A DNA stretch of 5,235 nucleotides from Acidobacteriaceae bacterium (lineage in GTDB: Bacteria; Acidobacteriota; Terriglobia; Terriglobales; SbA1), in assembly GCA_003156615.1 (NCBI GenBank), contig PMHI01000515.1:1-5235 (forward strand), given 5' to 3'. A model generated the notes under the pieces. That model was not told the origin of the DNA, made no database searches, and was given only the letters and a program-made list of their open reading frames with translations. A program made the position numbers and the translations under genes. Shown in pieces: positions 1 to 4,924 of this stretch (within the stretch, counting starts at the first letter, position 1; every line of letters begins with the position of its first letter).

Positions 1-771
1 GCGCTGTCGCTGACCGGGCAGGTCAAGCATCGCAAGGGATTTGAGCCGCTGCTGGAAGAAGTGACTTTTGTTGCGCAAAATGATGTGGAAGGCTTGCGGG
101 CGGCGGTGAACGACAACACTTGCGCGATCGTGCTGGAGCCTATTTTTGGCGAAGGCGGAATCTATGAGTGTTCGGTCGAGTTTCTGCGCGAGTGCCGGGC
201 GGTGGCGGACCGGCATCGGGCGGCGCTGATCTTTGATGAGATTCAGTGCGGGCTGGGGCGTACTGGGACTATGTTTGCGTTTCAGAGTTTCGGCGTGACT
301 CCGGATATTGTGGCGATTGCCAAGCCGATTGCGGCGGGGCTGCCTTTGGGGGCTTTTCTGGCTAAGGAAGAATTTGCGAATGCGATTTCCCCGGGACAAC
401 ATGGGACGACCTTCGGCGGTGGTCCTTTGGCCTGCCGCGTTGCTTTGGAATTTCTGGCGATTGTGGAAGACGAGAAGCTGCTGGACAATGTGAACAAGGT
501 TGGCGCTTATTTGCAGCAGGAGTTGAAAGTCCTGGTTGAGAAGAGCGCTGCGGCTAAGGAAGTGCGCGGGCGAGGATTCATTCAGGGGATCAATTTGGAG
601 ATTCCGGCGCGCCCGATTGTGGATGCGGCTTTGGCGGAGGGCGTTTTGTTCAACAGCACGCAGGATACGGTGGTGCGGTTTTTGCCTCCGTTCTTGCTGG
701 AGGAGAAGCATGTGGATAAGGGGATTCGAGTGTTGAAGAAGCTGTTGAGGAAGAAGAAGAGCGGGTCATAG
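1..771 (+). CDS. argD: Acetylornithine aminotransferase (ArgD-like), 5'-truncated
   Basis: The frame is open from base 1 to the TAG at 769-771, giving the last 256 residues of a fold-type I, class-III PLP aminotransferase. ArgD enzymes are about 400 residues, so roughly a third is missing at the left edge. Numbering from base 1, LEP is near residue 46 and LIFDEIQCGLGRTG has the Asp (about 79) expected to hold the PLP ring nitrogen. AIAKPIAAGLPLGA has the Schiff-base Lys (about 108), and HGTTFGGGPLAC is the phosphate-contact segment. VRGRGFIQG and VVRFLPPF near the C-terminus are typical of ArgD. The family makes N-acetylornithine from N-acetylglutamate semialdehyde and glutamate in cytosolic arginine synthesis, and some members also serve lysine synthesis. 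The tail is basic (RKKK). Another ornithine-type class-III transaminase is possible, but the C-terminal motifs favour ArgD. Confidence 0.9.
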   Translation, partial: ALSLTGQVKHRKGFEPLLEEVTFVAQNDVEGLRAAVNDNTCAIVLEPIFGEGGIYECSVEFLRECRAVADRHRAALIFDEIQCGLGRTGTMFAFQSFGVTPDIVAIAKPIAAGLPLGAFLAKEEFANAISPGQHGTTFGGGPLACRVALEFLAIVEDEKLLDNVNKVGAYLQQELKVLVEKSAAAKEVRGRGFIQGINLEIPARPIVDAALAEGVLFNSTQDTVVRFLPPFLLEEKHVDKGIRVLKKLLRKKKSGS

Positions 772-797
772 TCGCCGGTCGTAGGCGTCAGCTCTTC

Positions 798-855
798 GGT
801 CTTAGGAAAATCCCAAAACCTGTCGCGCATGAGTTTGTGCTAAGAACCTAAGACC
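798..855. repeat. Long inverted repeat downstream of argD
   Basis: GGTCTTAGG (798-806) and CCTAAGACC (847-855) are perfect 9-bp complements separated by 40 nt. Inside the loop AAAC and GTTT can add a weak inner stem. There is no T-tract after it, so it is not a textbook intrinsic terminator. It could be a processed 3'-end structure, part of a dispersed intergenic repeat, or a small structured RNA. The stem is directly visible; the role is unknown. Confidence 0.5.
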
Positions 856-869
856 CAGCGCCATGCCCT

Positions 870-894
870 AAAAAACGGGGAGCCGAAGCTCCCC
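870..894 (-). terminator. Perfect GC hairpin with T-tract on the minus strand
   Basis: GGGGAGC (877-883), CGAA (884-887) and GCTCCCC (888-894) form a 7-bp perfect stem. Read on the minus strand it has a UUCG tetraloop and is followed by G then six T (875-870), the form of a strong intrinsic terminator. On the plus strand the A-run lies in front of the hairpin and no T-run follows. Both neighbouring genes run on the plus strand, so its orientation is odd. It may stop antisense transcription into argD or act partly in both directions. Confidence 0.5.
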
Positions 895-978
895 TAGTGA
901 AGCGAACAGAGGCGTTGTTCACTTAAATAGAATCTGGTTGCGGGCAAAGAGTTGTCCTGGAAGTCAGAAGATTTGGCC

Positions 979-1887
979 ATGGTGGGAGCCAACCGGGAAG
1001 TTTCAACAGCATTGTCTCCGCCGCTCGGCGCGGGCGGGGAAGAGTGCTGGATGGATCTGGATGGAGCGCGCATGCGGTACCTGCGGGCGGGCTCGGGGCC
1101 GGCGCTGATTCTGGTGCATGGCTTGCTCGGATATTCTTTTTCCTGGCGATACACCATGCCGGCTCTGGCGCCCTACGCTACGGTCTATGCGCTGGACATG
1201 ATGGGTGCGGGATTTTCCGACCGCCCGGCCGGGCTCGATCACTCGATGCGTGGCACGGCACAGCGCCTGCTTCGGTTCATCGAGCGGCTGGGAATTTCTT
1301 CGTTCGATCTGCTGGGGACCTCGCATGGCGGCGCGGTCGCGATGATGGCGGCTGCGGAATGTCTAAGCGGGAATACGGGGCTGCACCTGCGGGGGATGGT
1401 TCTAGTAGCGCCGGTGAATCCCTATTCGGCGCATGGAAAGCGGCTGGCGCCATTCGTTGGCAGCAATTTTGGTACGGCTTTGTTCCGGCTGATGATTGCG
1501 GGTGCGAGTTTCTCTTATTCCTATTGGCACGCACGCATGTATGGCGACCGCAGCCGTATTCCTCCGGAGGCCCTTCCGGGCTACATGGCGCCGCTGGCGA
1601 AGCCTGGGTTATTCGAACATGCTTTGAGCATCGTGCGAACATGGAGGGAGGATCTGCGCGAACTGGAGACGACTTTGCCGAAGTTGGCGAGCGTTCCCAC
1701 GCTTTTGATGTGGGGCAGCAAAGATCCCGCAGTGTATGTTTCATCGGCTGCGCGGCTGGCGAGCTATTTCCCGAATTCCAAGTTGATCATTTTTCCGGGC
1801 ATTGGACATTTGCCCTACGAAGAATGTCCGGAGGAGTTCAACCGGGGGTTGATTGAGTTTCTGACTCGGGAGAAGCTTTCCGGCTGA
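979..1887 (+). CDS. Alpha/beta-fold hydrolase
   Basis: This is a cytosolic alpha/beta hydrolase of 302 residues from the ATG at 979; there is no signal peptide. Seen in order, numbered from that start: LVHGLLG (His-Gly of the oxyanion region, about 47-48), YALDMMGAGFSDRP (the usual strand-4 loop), the nucleophile elbow GTSHGG with Ser about 115, MWGSKDP with the acid Asp about 249, and GIGHLPYEE with the catalytic His about 277. The triad and spacing are complete, and a helical lid region lies between about 145 and 230. Substrate cannot be told: esterase, haloalkane-dehalogenase-like, epoxide hydrolase and C-C hydrolase relatives share this layout. Start choice is uncertain. A TTG at 952 is also in frame, and ATG 1051 (with GGGGA upstream) begins at the typical MDLDGARMRY strand. 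ATG 979 has AGAAG eight bases before it. The gene is codirectional with argD but about 200 bases away. Confidence 0.85.
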   Translation: MVGANREVSTALSPPLGAGGEECWMDLDGARMRYLRAGSGPALILVHGLLGYSFSWRYTMPALAPYATVYALDMMGAGFSDRPAGLDHSMRGTAQRLLRFIERLGISSFDLLGTSHGGAVAMMAAAECLSGNTGLHLRGMVLVAPVNPYSAHGKRLAPFVGSNFGTALFRLMIAGASFSYSYWHARMYGDRSRIPPEALPGYMAPLAKPGLFEHALSIVRTWREDLRELETTLPKLASVPTLLMWGSKDPAVYVSSAARLASYFPNSKLIIFPGIGHLPYEECPEEFNRGLIEFLTREKLSG

Positions 1888-1919
1888 GCGACGCAATCAG
1901 GAAGCGAGGTCAAGGCAGG

Positions 1920-2036
1920 GCAGGTTCCTTCGGTCGCTTGTGCTCTCTCCGGACAGGCGGCTCGCCCGCCTCGCCTGCGGCTGCGCTCAGGCCAGGCTTT
2001 CGTTCGCGCAAAGAACGCGCTCTCAGGGTGACAATT
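1920..2036. repeat. Probable dispersed intergenic repeat (REP-like) before dedA
   Basis: The spacer after the hydrolase contains short alternating GC-rich palindromic pieces: TTCCTTCGGTCGC, then AGGCGG (1955-1960) pairing with CCGCCT (1966-1971) across five bases, then CTGCGGCTGCGCTCAGGCC, and it ends near CTCTCAGGGTGACA (2021-2032). From memory, sequences ending in CTCAGG(A/G)TGACA are frequent dispersed intergenic repeats in Acidobacteriota genomes; only one copy is in this window, so repetition is not shown here. It reads through as a spurious in-frame extension of the next gene. Confidence 0.45.
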
Positions 2037-2044
2037 CGTACATT

Positions 2045-2656
2045 ATGAACCACCACATTCTAGAATTGCTGCACGACAGCCTGGTGCACTACGGTTACTG
2101 GGCGGTGGCTGTTCTGTTGTTATTGGAAAACGCTGGTTTGCCTCTGCCGGGTGAGAGCATTCTGCTGCTGGCCAGCTTCCTGGCCTATTCCGAACACGAA
2201 TTGGCGCTTTCCGCGGTCATTGTGGTCGGGACCGTCGCCACGACACTGGGCGGAGAGTTGGGTTATGCTCTGGGGCGTCACGGCGGCCGTCCGCTGATCG
2301 AACGCTATCGGCGTGTCTTCTCTATTCGCGCGGAGAGCGTAGCGCGGGGCGAGCAGCTTTTCGATCGCTACGGCTCGGCCACCGTTTTTCTTGCACGATT
2401 CATCTTTGGCATGCGCGTACTGGCCTCGCTGCTGGCCGGAGCGCTCCACATGCCGTGGCGGAAGTTCGTCCTGTTCAACTTCCTCGGAGCGGCGGTTTGG
2501 GTGACCGCAATTTGCGGCGCGGGATACCTGTTTGGCGGACATGTGGGCCGCCTTGCCCATGATATTAGACGCTTCGATTTATTGGTTGCGATTGTCGTTG
2601 TGGTGGCCGCGTTGTTGTGGTGGTGGCGAAGGCGGAGCGGGCGGGAGGTTTCTTAG
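2045..2656 (+). CDS. DedA/VTT (SNARE-associated) family inner-membrane protein
   Basis: This is a 203-residue polytopic membrane protein of normal DedA length. Hydrophobic segments lie near residues 17-48, 54-76, 112-134, 141-165 and 178-194, with a basic C-terminal tail (RRRSGR). Family signatures seen: LLENAGLPLPGES (Glu28, Glu37, the re-entrant-loop acidic residues), GGELGYALGRHGGRPLIERY (about 69-88), and YGSATVFLARFIFGMRVLASLLAG with Arg118 and Arg124. Most DedA proteins have Pro before the Gly of that last motif; here it is Phe. Characterised members act in membrane homeostasis, including recycling of undecaprenyl-phosphate or phosphatidylethanolamine carriers using the proton gradient; which lipid applies here is not known. 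ATG 2045 is chosen because the open frame upstream to 1940 is repeat-derived and gives an unconvincing Arg/Ala/Cys-rich peptide. The ribosome binding site is weak (AGGGTGA at 2025-2031, rather far). Confidence 0.9.
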   Translation: MNHHILELLHDSLVHYGYWAVAVLLLLENAGLPLPGESILLLASFLAYSEHELALSAVIVVGTVATTLGGELGYALGRHGGRPLIERYRRVFSIRAESVARGEQLFDRYGSATVFLARFIFGMRVLASLLAGALHMPWRKFVLFNFLGAAVWVTAICGAGYLFGGHVGRLAHDIRRFDLLVAIVVVVAALLWWWRRRSGREVS

Positions 2657-2674
2657 GCACCGACTCCCAGTGCC
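2656..2674 (+). terminator. Weak hairpin at the end of the dedA-family gene
   Basis: GGCAC (2656-2660) and GTGCC (2670-2674) can pair across nine bases, starting on the last base of the TAG stop and followed by GTTTGGGG. The stem is short and the T-run poor, so this is a weak terminator candidate at best. Confidence 0.25.
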
Positions 2675-2764
2675 GTTTGGGGCCAGTAATAAGGAAAGCA
2701 CCTTAGGAATCAAGTTATACACAGGGGTATTGTGCCGAGGCACGGCTATACTGTGCGGGTGCTG

Positions 2765-2833
2765 CGGGCCTCCTGGTGGAGTGGATCGGTGGCCCGTGAT
2801 TTTAGCGGCGGCGTCCGCGCCGGAATTCGGACG
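2765..2833 (+). promoter_or_regulatory. Structured 5' leader of the small secreted protein gene
   Basis: Two stems can be read in the spacer. CGGGCC (2765-2770) pairs with GGCCCG (2791-2796). CGTCCG (2812-2817) pairs with CGGACG (2828-2833) and ends directly against the AGGAGGA ribosome binding site at 2834-2840. A stem abutting a Shine-Dalgarno sequence may tune translation. No known riboswitch was recognised. A -10-like TATACT lies at 2747-2752 but lacks a good -35 at normal spacing, so the promoter is not assigned. Confidence 0.35.
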
Positions 2834-2845
2834 AGGAGGAAATGC

Positions 2846-3154
2846 ATGAAGAATATCGGGTTCTTGACGCTCTTGATCACGGCGATGCTCTTGTTAACCC
2901 TGGCCTTCACGGCAGCAGCGGCTGGTCCAAAGGCGCCGGCGGTACCGGCTTCGGCGGCGGCAGCAGCGCCGGCCCCGGCCGCTCCGGCAGCGATGCCGCC
3001 ACATCCCCACATCACCGAAGGTTTGGAGTCGATGCGTGCCGCCAAGCACCATCTGGAGAGTGCGGAGGGTGACTTCCACGGCCATCGGCATAAAGCGATC
3101 GATCATCTCGATCAAGCAATCCACGAAGCTGAGGAGTGCGAGCGGGAACCGTAG
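2846..3154 (+). CDS. Small exported Ala/Pro-rich, His-rich helical protein
   Basis: The protein has 102 residues. ATG 2846 follows a near-ideal AGGAGGA (2834-2840) with five bases between. Residues 1-26 are a Sec signal peptide: Lys2, a hydrophobic core, and an Ala-rich end near FTAAAA before Gly27. Residues 27-51 are a low-complexity Ala/Pro linker. Residues 53-100 form a charged, probably alpha-helical hairpin starting HPHI, with AAKHHLESAEGDFHGHRHKA then AIDHLDQAIHEAEECE. It has nine His and one Cys (98) in the mature part. Similar secreted proteins with HPHI, an AK-HL-AA segment and a GHR-KA-AI-AI segment exist as conserved hypotheticals; no function is established that I know of. His spacing would allow metal binding, but that is inference. 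The gene stands alone, converging on the barrel genes over a shared terminator. Confidence 0.85.
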   Translation: MKNIGFLTLLITAMLLLTLAFTAAAAGPKAPAVPASAAAAAPAPAAPAAMPPHPHITEGLESMRAAKHHLESAEGDFHGHRHKAIDHLDQAIHEAEECEREP

Positions 3155-3166
3155 AGTTTGCGACTA

Positions 3167-3209
3167 AGAAGGGCAAGGCGGCGTCCGCGGACGCCGCCTT
3201 GCTCATTCT
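3167..3209. terminator. Bidirectional terminator with a perfect 30-nt palindrome
   Basis: Bases 3173-3202 are a perfect palindrome with 15-base arms (left arm begins GCAAGGCGGCG; centre CCGCGG). Flanking bases 3167-3172 and 3203-3209 can extend the stem (AGAA with TTCT, one bulge). It lies 18 bases after the stop of the small secreted protein and 31 bases from the stop of the convergent barrel gene, exactly where a shared terminator is needed. T-runs are poor on both sides, so termination would rest on stem strength or on protection of 3' ends. Confidence 0.75.
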
Positions 3210-3233
3210 GGCCGCCAGTAGTGCAGCGGTAAG

Positions 3234-3842
3234 TCAGTCGGGACTGAACACGTAGCCGACCGAAGCACCGACGCGAAACACGTTGTCGGTGGCAAAGCCT
3301 ACATTGTTCTGGATGTGGTAGTAGTGAGCCTCGGGGCGGACAAAGACGTGGGGCAAGCGGTGCCAAAAGCGATAGCGAACACCGAACCCGATGTCTTCCA
3401 TGAAGTGATTGCTACTGGTGTAGTTGACGCATCCGGGGATGTTACAGGAGCCAAAGAGGTTGAACCGGTTGCTGGCAACGCCGACGCCAGCCATGAAGTC
3501 GAGGCCAAGTTTCTTGGTCAGTATGGGCTGAAAGAAGGCGTTGCCATCGGTCAGGATGGGGCGGTAGTTTTCGTAGCCGTAGTAGCTCGCTTGCCGATAC
3601 CTCCAGGAGGTTTCGAAGCTAAGGCCTAGACGGCGTTTCTTGAAGCCGATGTAGTCACCGCCGATGCTGACATAGGTGCCGTTCGTTTCCGTCAGCGGCT
3701 GGAAGTTCACCGAGTCGTTTCTGGGAGGATACGATTTCAGGGTGGCGCCGCCGAGTAGGATATCCACTTGCTGCTGGGCCGAGGCGAAACTGGCAAACAA
3801 AAGAACCGTGCACGCGGATGCGAGTAGCGCGACTTTTCTCAA
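3234..3842 (-). CDS. Outer-membrane beta-barrel protein A (OmpA/porin-like), TTG start
   Basis: The protein has 202 residues from TTG at 3842-3840, preceded at five bases by AAAGGGGG (3855-3848). The longer in-frame extension up to 4001 puts a signal peptide in mid-protein and is rejected. Residues 1-22 are a signal peptide (Arg-Lys, hydrophobic core, cleavage ASA before QQQ). The mature part alternates polar and hydrophobic or aromatic residues like a small, probably eight-stranded barrel: VSIGGDYIGF, LGLSFETSWRY, LGLDFMAGVGVAS, MEDIGFGVRYRFW, HVFVRPEAHYYHIQ, and the final strand FRVGASVGYVF. Cys133 and Cys138 sit in a predicted loop. It is about half identical to the upstream paralog by eye. 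Role unknown: a structural, adhesive or small-solute barrel are all possible. The annotation class would be 'outer membrane beta-barrel protein'. Confidence 0.85.
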   Translation of the reverse strand: MRKVALLASACTVLLFASFASAQQQVDILLGGATLKSYPPRNDSVNFQPLTETNGTYVSIGGDYIGFKKRRLGLSFETSWRYRQASYYGYENYRPILTDGNAFFQPILTKKLGLDFMAGVGVASNRFNLFGSCNIPGCVNYTSSNHFMEDIGFGVRYRFWHRLPHVFVRPEAHYYHIQNNVGFATDNVFRVGASVGYVFSPD

Positions 3843-3847
3843 TACAG

Positions 3848-3855
3848 CCCCCTTT
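3848..3855 (-). promoter_or_regulatory. Ribosome binding site deciding a TTG start (barrel A)
   Basis: On the minus strand AAAGGGGG ends five bases before TTG 3842. No ATG or GTG lies near, and the TTG is the first codon of a clean signal peptide, so this site fixes the start. Confidence 0.7.
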
Positions 3856-3910
3856 ATCAGTCCTTTTGGGTTTGTGGAATGCACCCGCCAGATTGGTGCA
3901 TCCCGGCTCA

Positions 3911-3933
3911 GCGGACCGCGAATGGCGGCCCGC
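3911..3933 (-). promoter_or_regulatory. Hairpin in the spacer between the barrel genes
   Basis: Between the two barrel genes GCGGACCGC (3911-3919) and GCGGCCCGC (3925-3933) form a 9-bp stem, with one G.U pair in the minus-strand RNA and a five-base loop. Outer pieces (CCCGG/CCGGG and GGTGC/GCACC) may lengthen it. No T-run follows, so it looks like an mRNA stability or processing stem rather than a terminator. A TGGTATCCT extended -10-like box lies upstream at 3975-3967, with no -35 at normal spacing. Confidence 0.35.
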
Positions 3934-4004
3934 AGCACCCTCCGGGCTGTGCGGAATTGGCTGTTTAGGATACCAGAACCCGCGATCCCTCGCGTAGTCA
4001 AAAC

Positions 4005-4622
4005 CTAGTCCGAACCACCGCCAATCGTGAAACCGACCGAGGCGCCGACTCGAACCACATTGTTGGAGCTGAAACCGTACTGGTTGGTTTGGTCGGTATT
4101 ATTTTGGATGTGGTAGTACTGAACCTCGGGGCGGACAAAGACGTGATGCCAGACGTAATAGCGGATACCGGCGCCAAGGTCTTCCATGAAGTGATCAGTG
4201 CTGTTGTAGTTGACGCATCCGTTGAAGTAACTGCAGCTGATGATTTGCGAGTAATAGAAGCGGGTGCTGGCGATGCCGATGCCGCCAAAGACGTCGAGGC
4301 CAATTTTCTTTCCTAGATGGGGCTGGAAGAGTGCGTTAAAGTCCGTCAGGATGGGGCGGTAGTTTATGCTGTCTTGCCCGGCATAGCTGCTCTGACTGGC
4401 CCTCCAGGCGGTTCCGATTTGAAAGCCGTAGCGGCGCTTCATGACCACGTCGCCATCGATGTTGAGATAGGCCCCGCCCTTCTCAGGCGGCGCAAACGAC
4501 GCGTCGTTGGTAGGCGACAGAATCGTGCCGCCGCCGATCATAATGTCCCCTTGCTGGGCCGAGGCCAACTGGGAAAAGAACAAGAAAGCACAAACGGGTG
4601 CGAGGATCGCTAACTTTCTCAA
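4005..4622 (-). CDS. Outer-membrane beta-barrel protein B (paralog of A), TTG start
   Basis: The protein has 205 residues from TTG at 4622-4620, with AGGAGG (4634-4629) six bases upstream. ATG codons farther up (to 4709) would overlap the promoter and bury the signal peptide. Residues 1-22 are a signal peptide cleaved at ASA before QQG, the same length and position as in paralog A. Mature strands include YLNIDGDVVM, YGFQIGTAWRA, IGLDVFGGIGIASTRFYY, MEDLGAGIRYYVW, HVFVRPEVQYYHIQNN and VVRVGASVGFTI. The shared block NYRPILTD and the loop cysteines (130 and 135, C-x4-C) match paralog A. B lacks three residues in the WHRLPH loop of A and carries extra loop residues after HIQNN. The C-terminus GGGSD lacks the terminal aromatic of classic porins. 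It lies 162 bases upstream of A and may share its transcript. Function beyond a small outer-membrane barrel is unknown. Confidence 0.85.
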   Translation of the reverse strand: MRKLAILAPVCAFLFFSQLASAQQGDIMIGGGTILSPTNDASFAPPEKGGAYLNIDGDVVMKRRYGFQIGTAWRASQSSYAGQDSINYRPILTDFNALFQPHLGKKIGLDVFGGIGIASTRFYYSQIISCSYFNGCVNYNSTDHFMEDLGAGIRYYVWHHVFVRPEVQYYHIQNNTDQTNQYGFSSNNVVRVGASVGFTIGGGSD

Positions 4623-4628
4623 GAGAAA

Positions 4629-4635
4629 CCTCCTA
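4629..4635 (-). promoter_or_regulatory. Ribosome binding site deciding a TTG start (barrel B)
   Basis: TAGGAGG on the minus strand (4635-4629) lies six bases before TTG 4622. It is the strongest Shine-Dalgarno sequence on this strand and makes the TTG the clear start. Confidence 0.8.
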
Positions 4636-4640
4636 ATTAG

Positions 4641-4689
4641 TTGTTGCAAAGCGGTAAGATGCCTCCGCGAAATCGTTAGGATGCAACAA
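4641..4689 (-). promoter_or_regulatory. Leader stem-loop upstream of barrel B
   Basis: TTGTTGCA (4641-4648) and TGCAACAA (4682-4689) are perfect 8-bp complements 33 bases apart, with GCGG/CCGC (4651-4654, 4665-4668) inside. The structure fills most of the predicted leader and ends about six bases from the ribosome binding site. CAACA (4684-4688) can alternatively pair with TGTTG (4690-4694), so two folds may compete. The regulatory role is inferred. Confidence 0.45.
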
Positions 4690-4704
4690 TGTTGTATACG
4701 ACTC

Positions 4705-4734
4705 ATCATAATTTCAGCCGAGGGACAAATTCAA
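4705..4734 (-). promoter_or_regulatory. Sigma-70-type promoter for the barrel genes
   Basis: On the minus strand TTGAAT (4734-4729) and TATGAT (4710-4705) are separated by 18 bases, matching -35 and -10 consensus at four and five of six positions. Transcription would start near 4698, leaving a leader of about 75 bases before TTG 4622. Confidence 0.5.
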
Positions 4735-4924
4735 CTGGAACCAGATGCTTGTAAAGAAACGTCAAGGCGATCGCGAAGGCCTTATCTTTGCTAAGGATCG
4801 TTCTTGCAACAGGTGGTAACCCGGAAGTTAGTAATAAGTTGCGCTCCGGGTAAAAAGTTTCTCAGGTTGAAACGTGTGGGAACTGGCCGCCCGTCCCTGC
4901 TGCGAAGAGTGCGGCATCCTGGGG
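4735..4924. other. Intergenic region without a convincing gene
   Basis: No frame here looks coding on either strand. It holds short stems: CCTTA (4780-4784) with TAAGG (4792-4796), and ACCCGGA (4819-4825) with TCCGGGT (4845-4851), the latter with a 19-base loop. It separates the broken Clp_N-like gene from the barrel promoter. Confidence 0.4.
4852..4873 (-). terminator. Weak intrinsic terminator after the Clp_N-like gene
   Basis: On the minus strand GTTTC (4873-4869) pairs with GAAAC (4861-4857) across seven bases and is followed directly by five T (4856-4852). The stem is short and A/T-rich, so it is weak, but it lies about 50 bases past the stop at 4925 in the right orientation. Confidence 0.35.

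Noticed and set aside
1044..1856. 270-codon open frame (+) overlapping the alpha/beta hydrolase
   Set aside because: It is an out-of-frame shadow; only the hydrolase frame has motifs, triad and family order.
1940..2044. N-terminal extension of the DedA protein by 35 residues
   Set aside because: It translates the repeat-like spacer into an Arg/Ala/Cys-rich peptide with no family match; the family length fits ATG 2045.
2732..2845. Upstream extension of the small secreted protein
   Set aside because: It would put the signal peptide mid-protein and ignore the near-ideal AGGAGGA before ATG 2846.
3315..3629. Plus-strand open frames across both barrel genes (also 4089-4316 and 4317-4613)
   Set aside because: They are antisense shadows that resemble each other only because the barrels are paralogs; no ribosome binding sites or coherent domains.
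3843..4001. N-terminal extension of barrel A to 4001
   Set aside because: The extension lies in the spacer, is low in hydrophobic pattern and would bury the signal peptide; the SD supports TTG 3842.
3996..4001. TTGACT on the minus strand as -35 with TATCCT at 3972-3967
   Set aside because: The gap is 23 bases, too long for a sigma-70 promoter.
4767..4774. GCGATCGC octamer resembling the cyanobacterial HIP1 repeat
   Set aside because: A single copy in a G+C-rich spacer with no other cyanobacterial feature; treated as chance.
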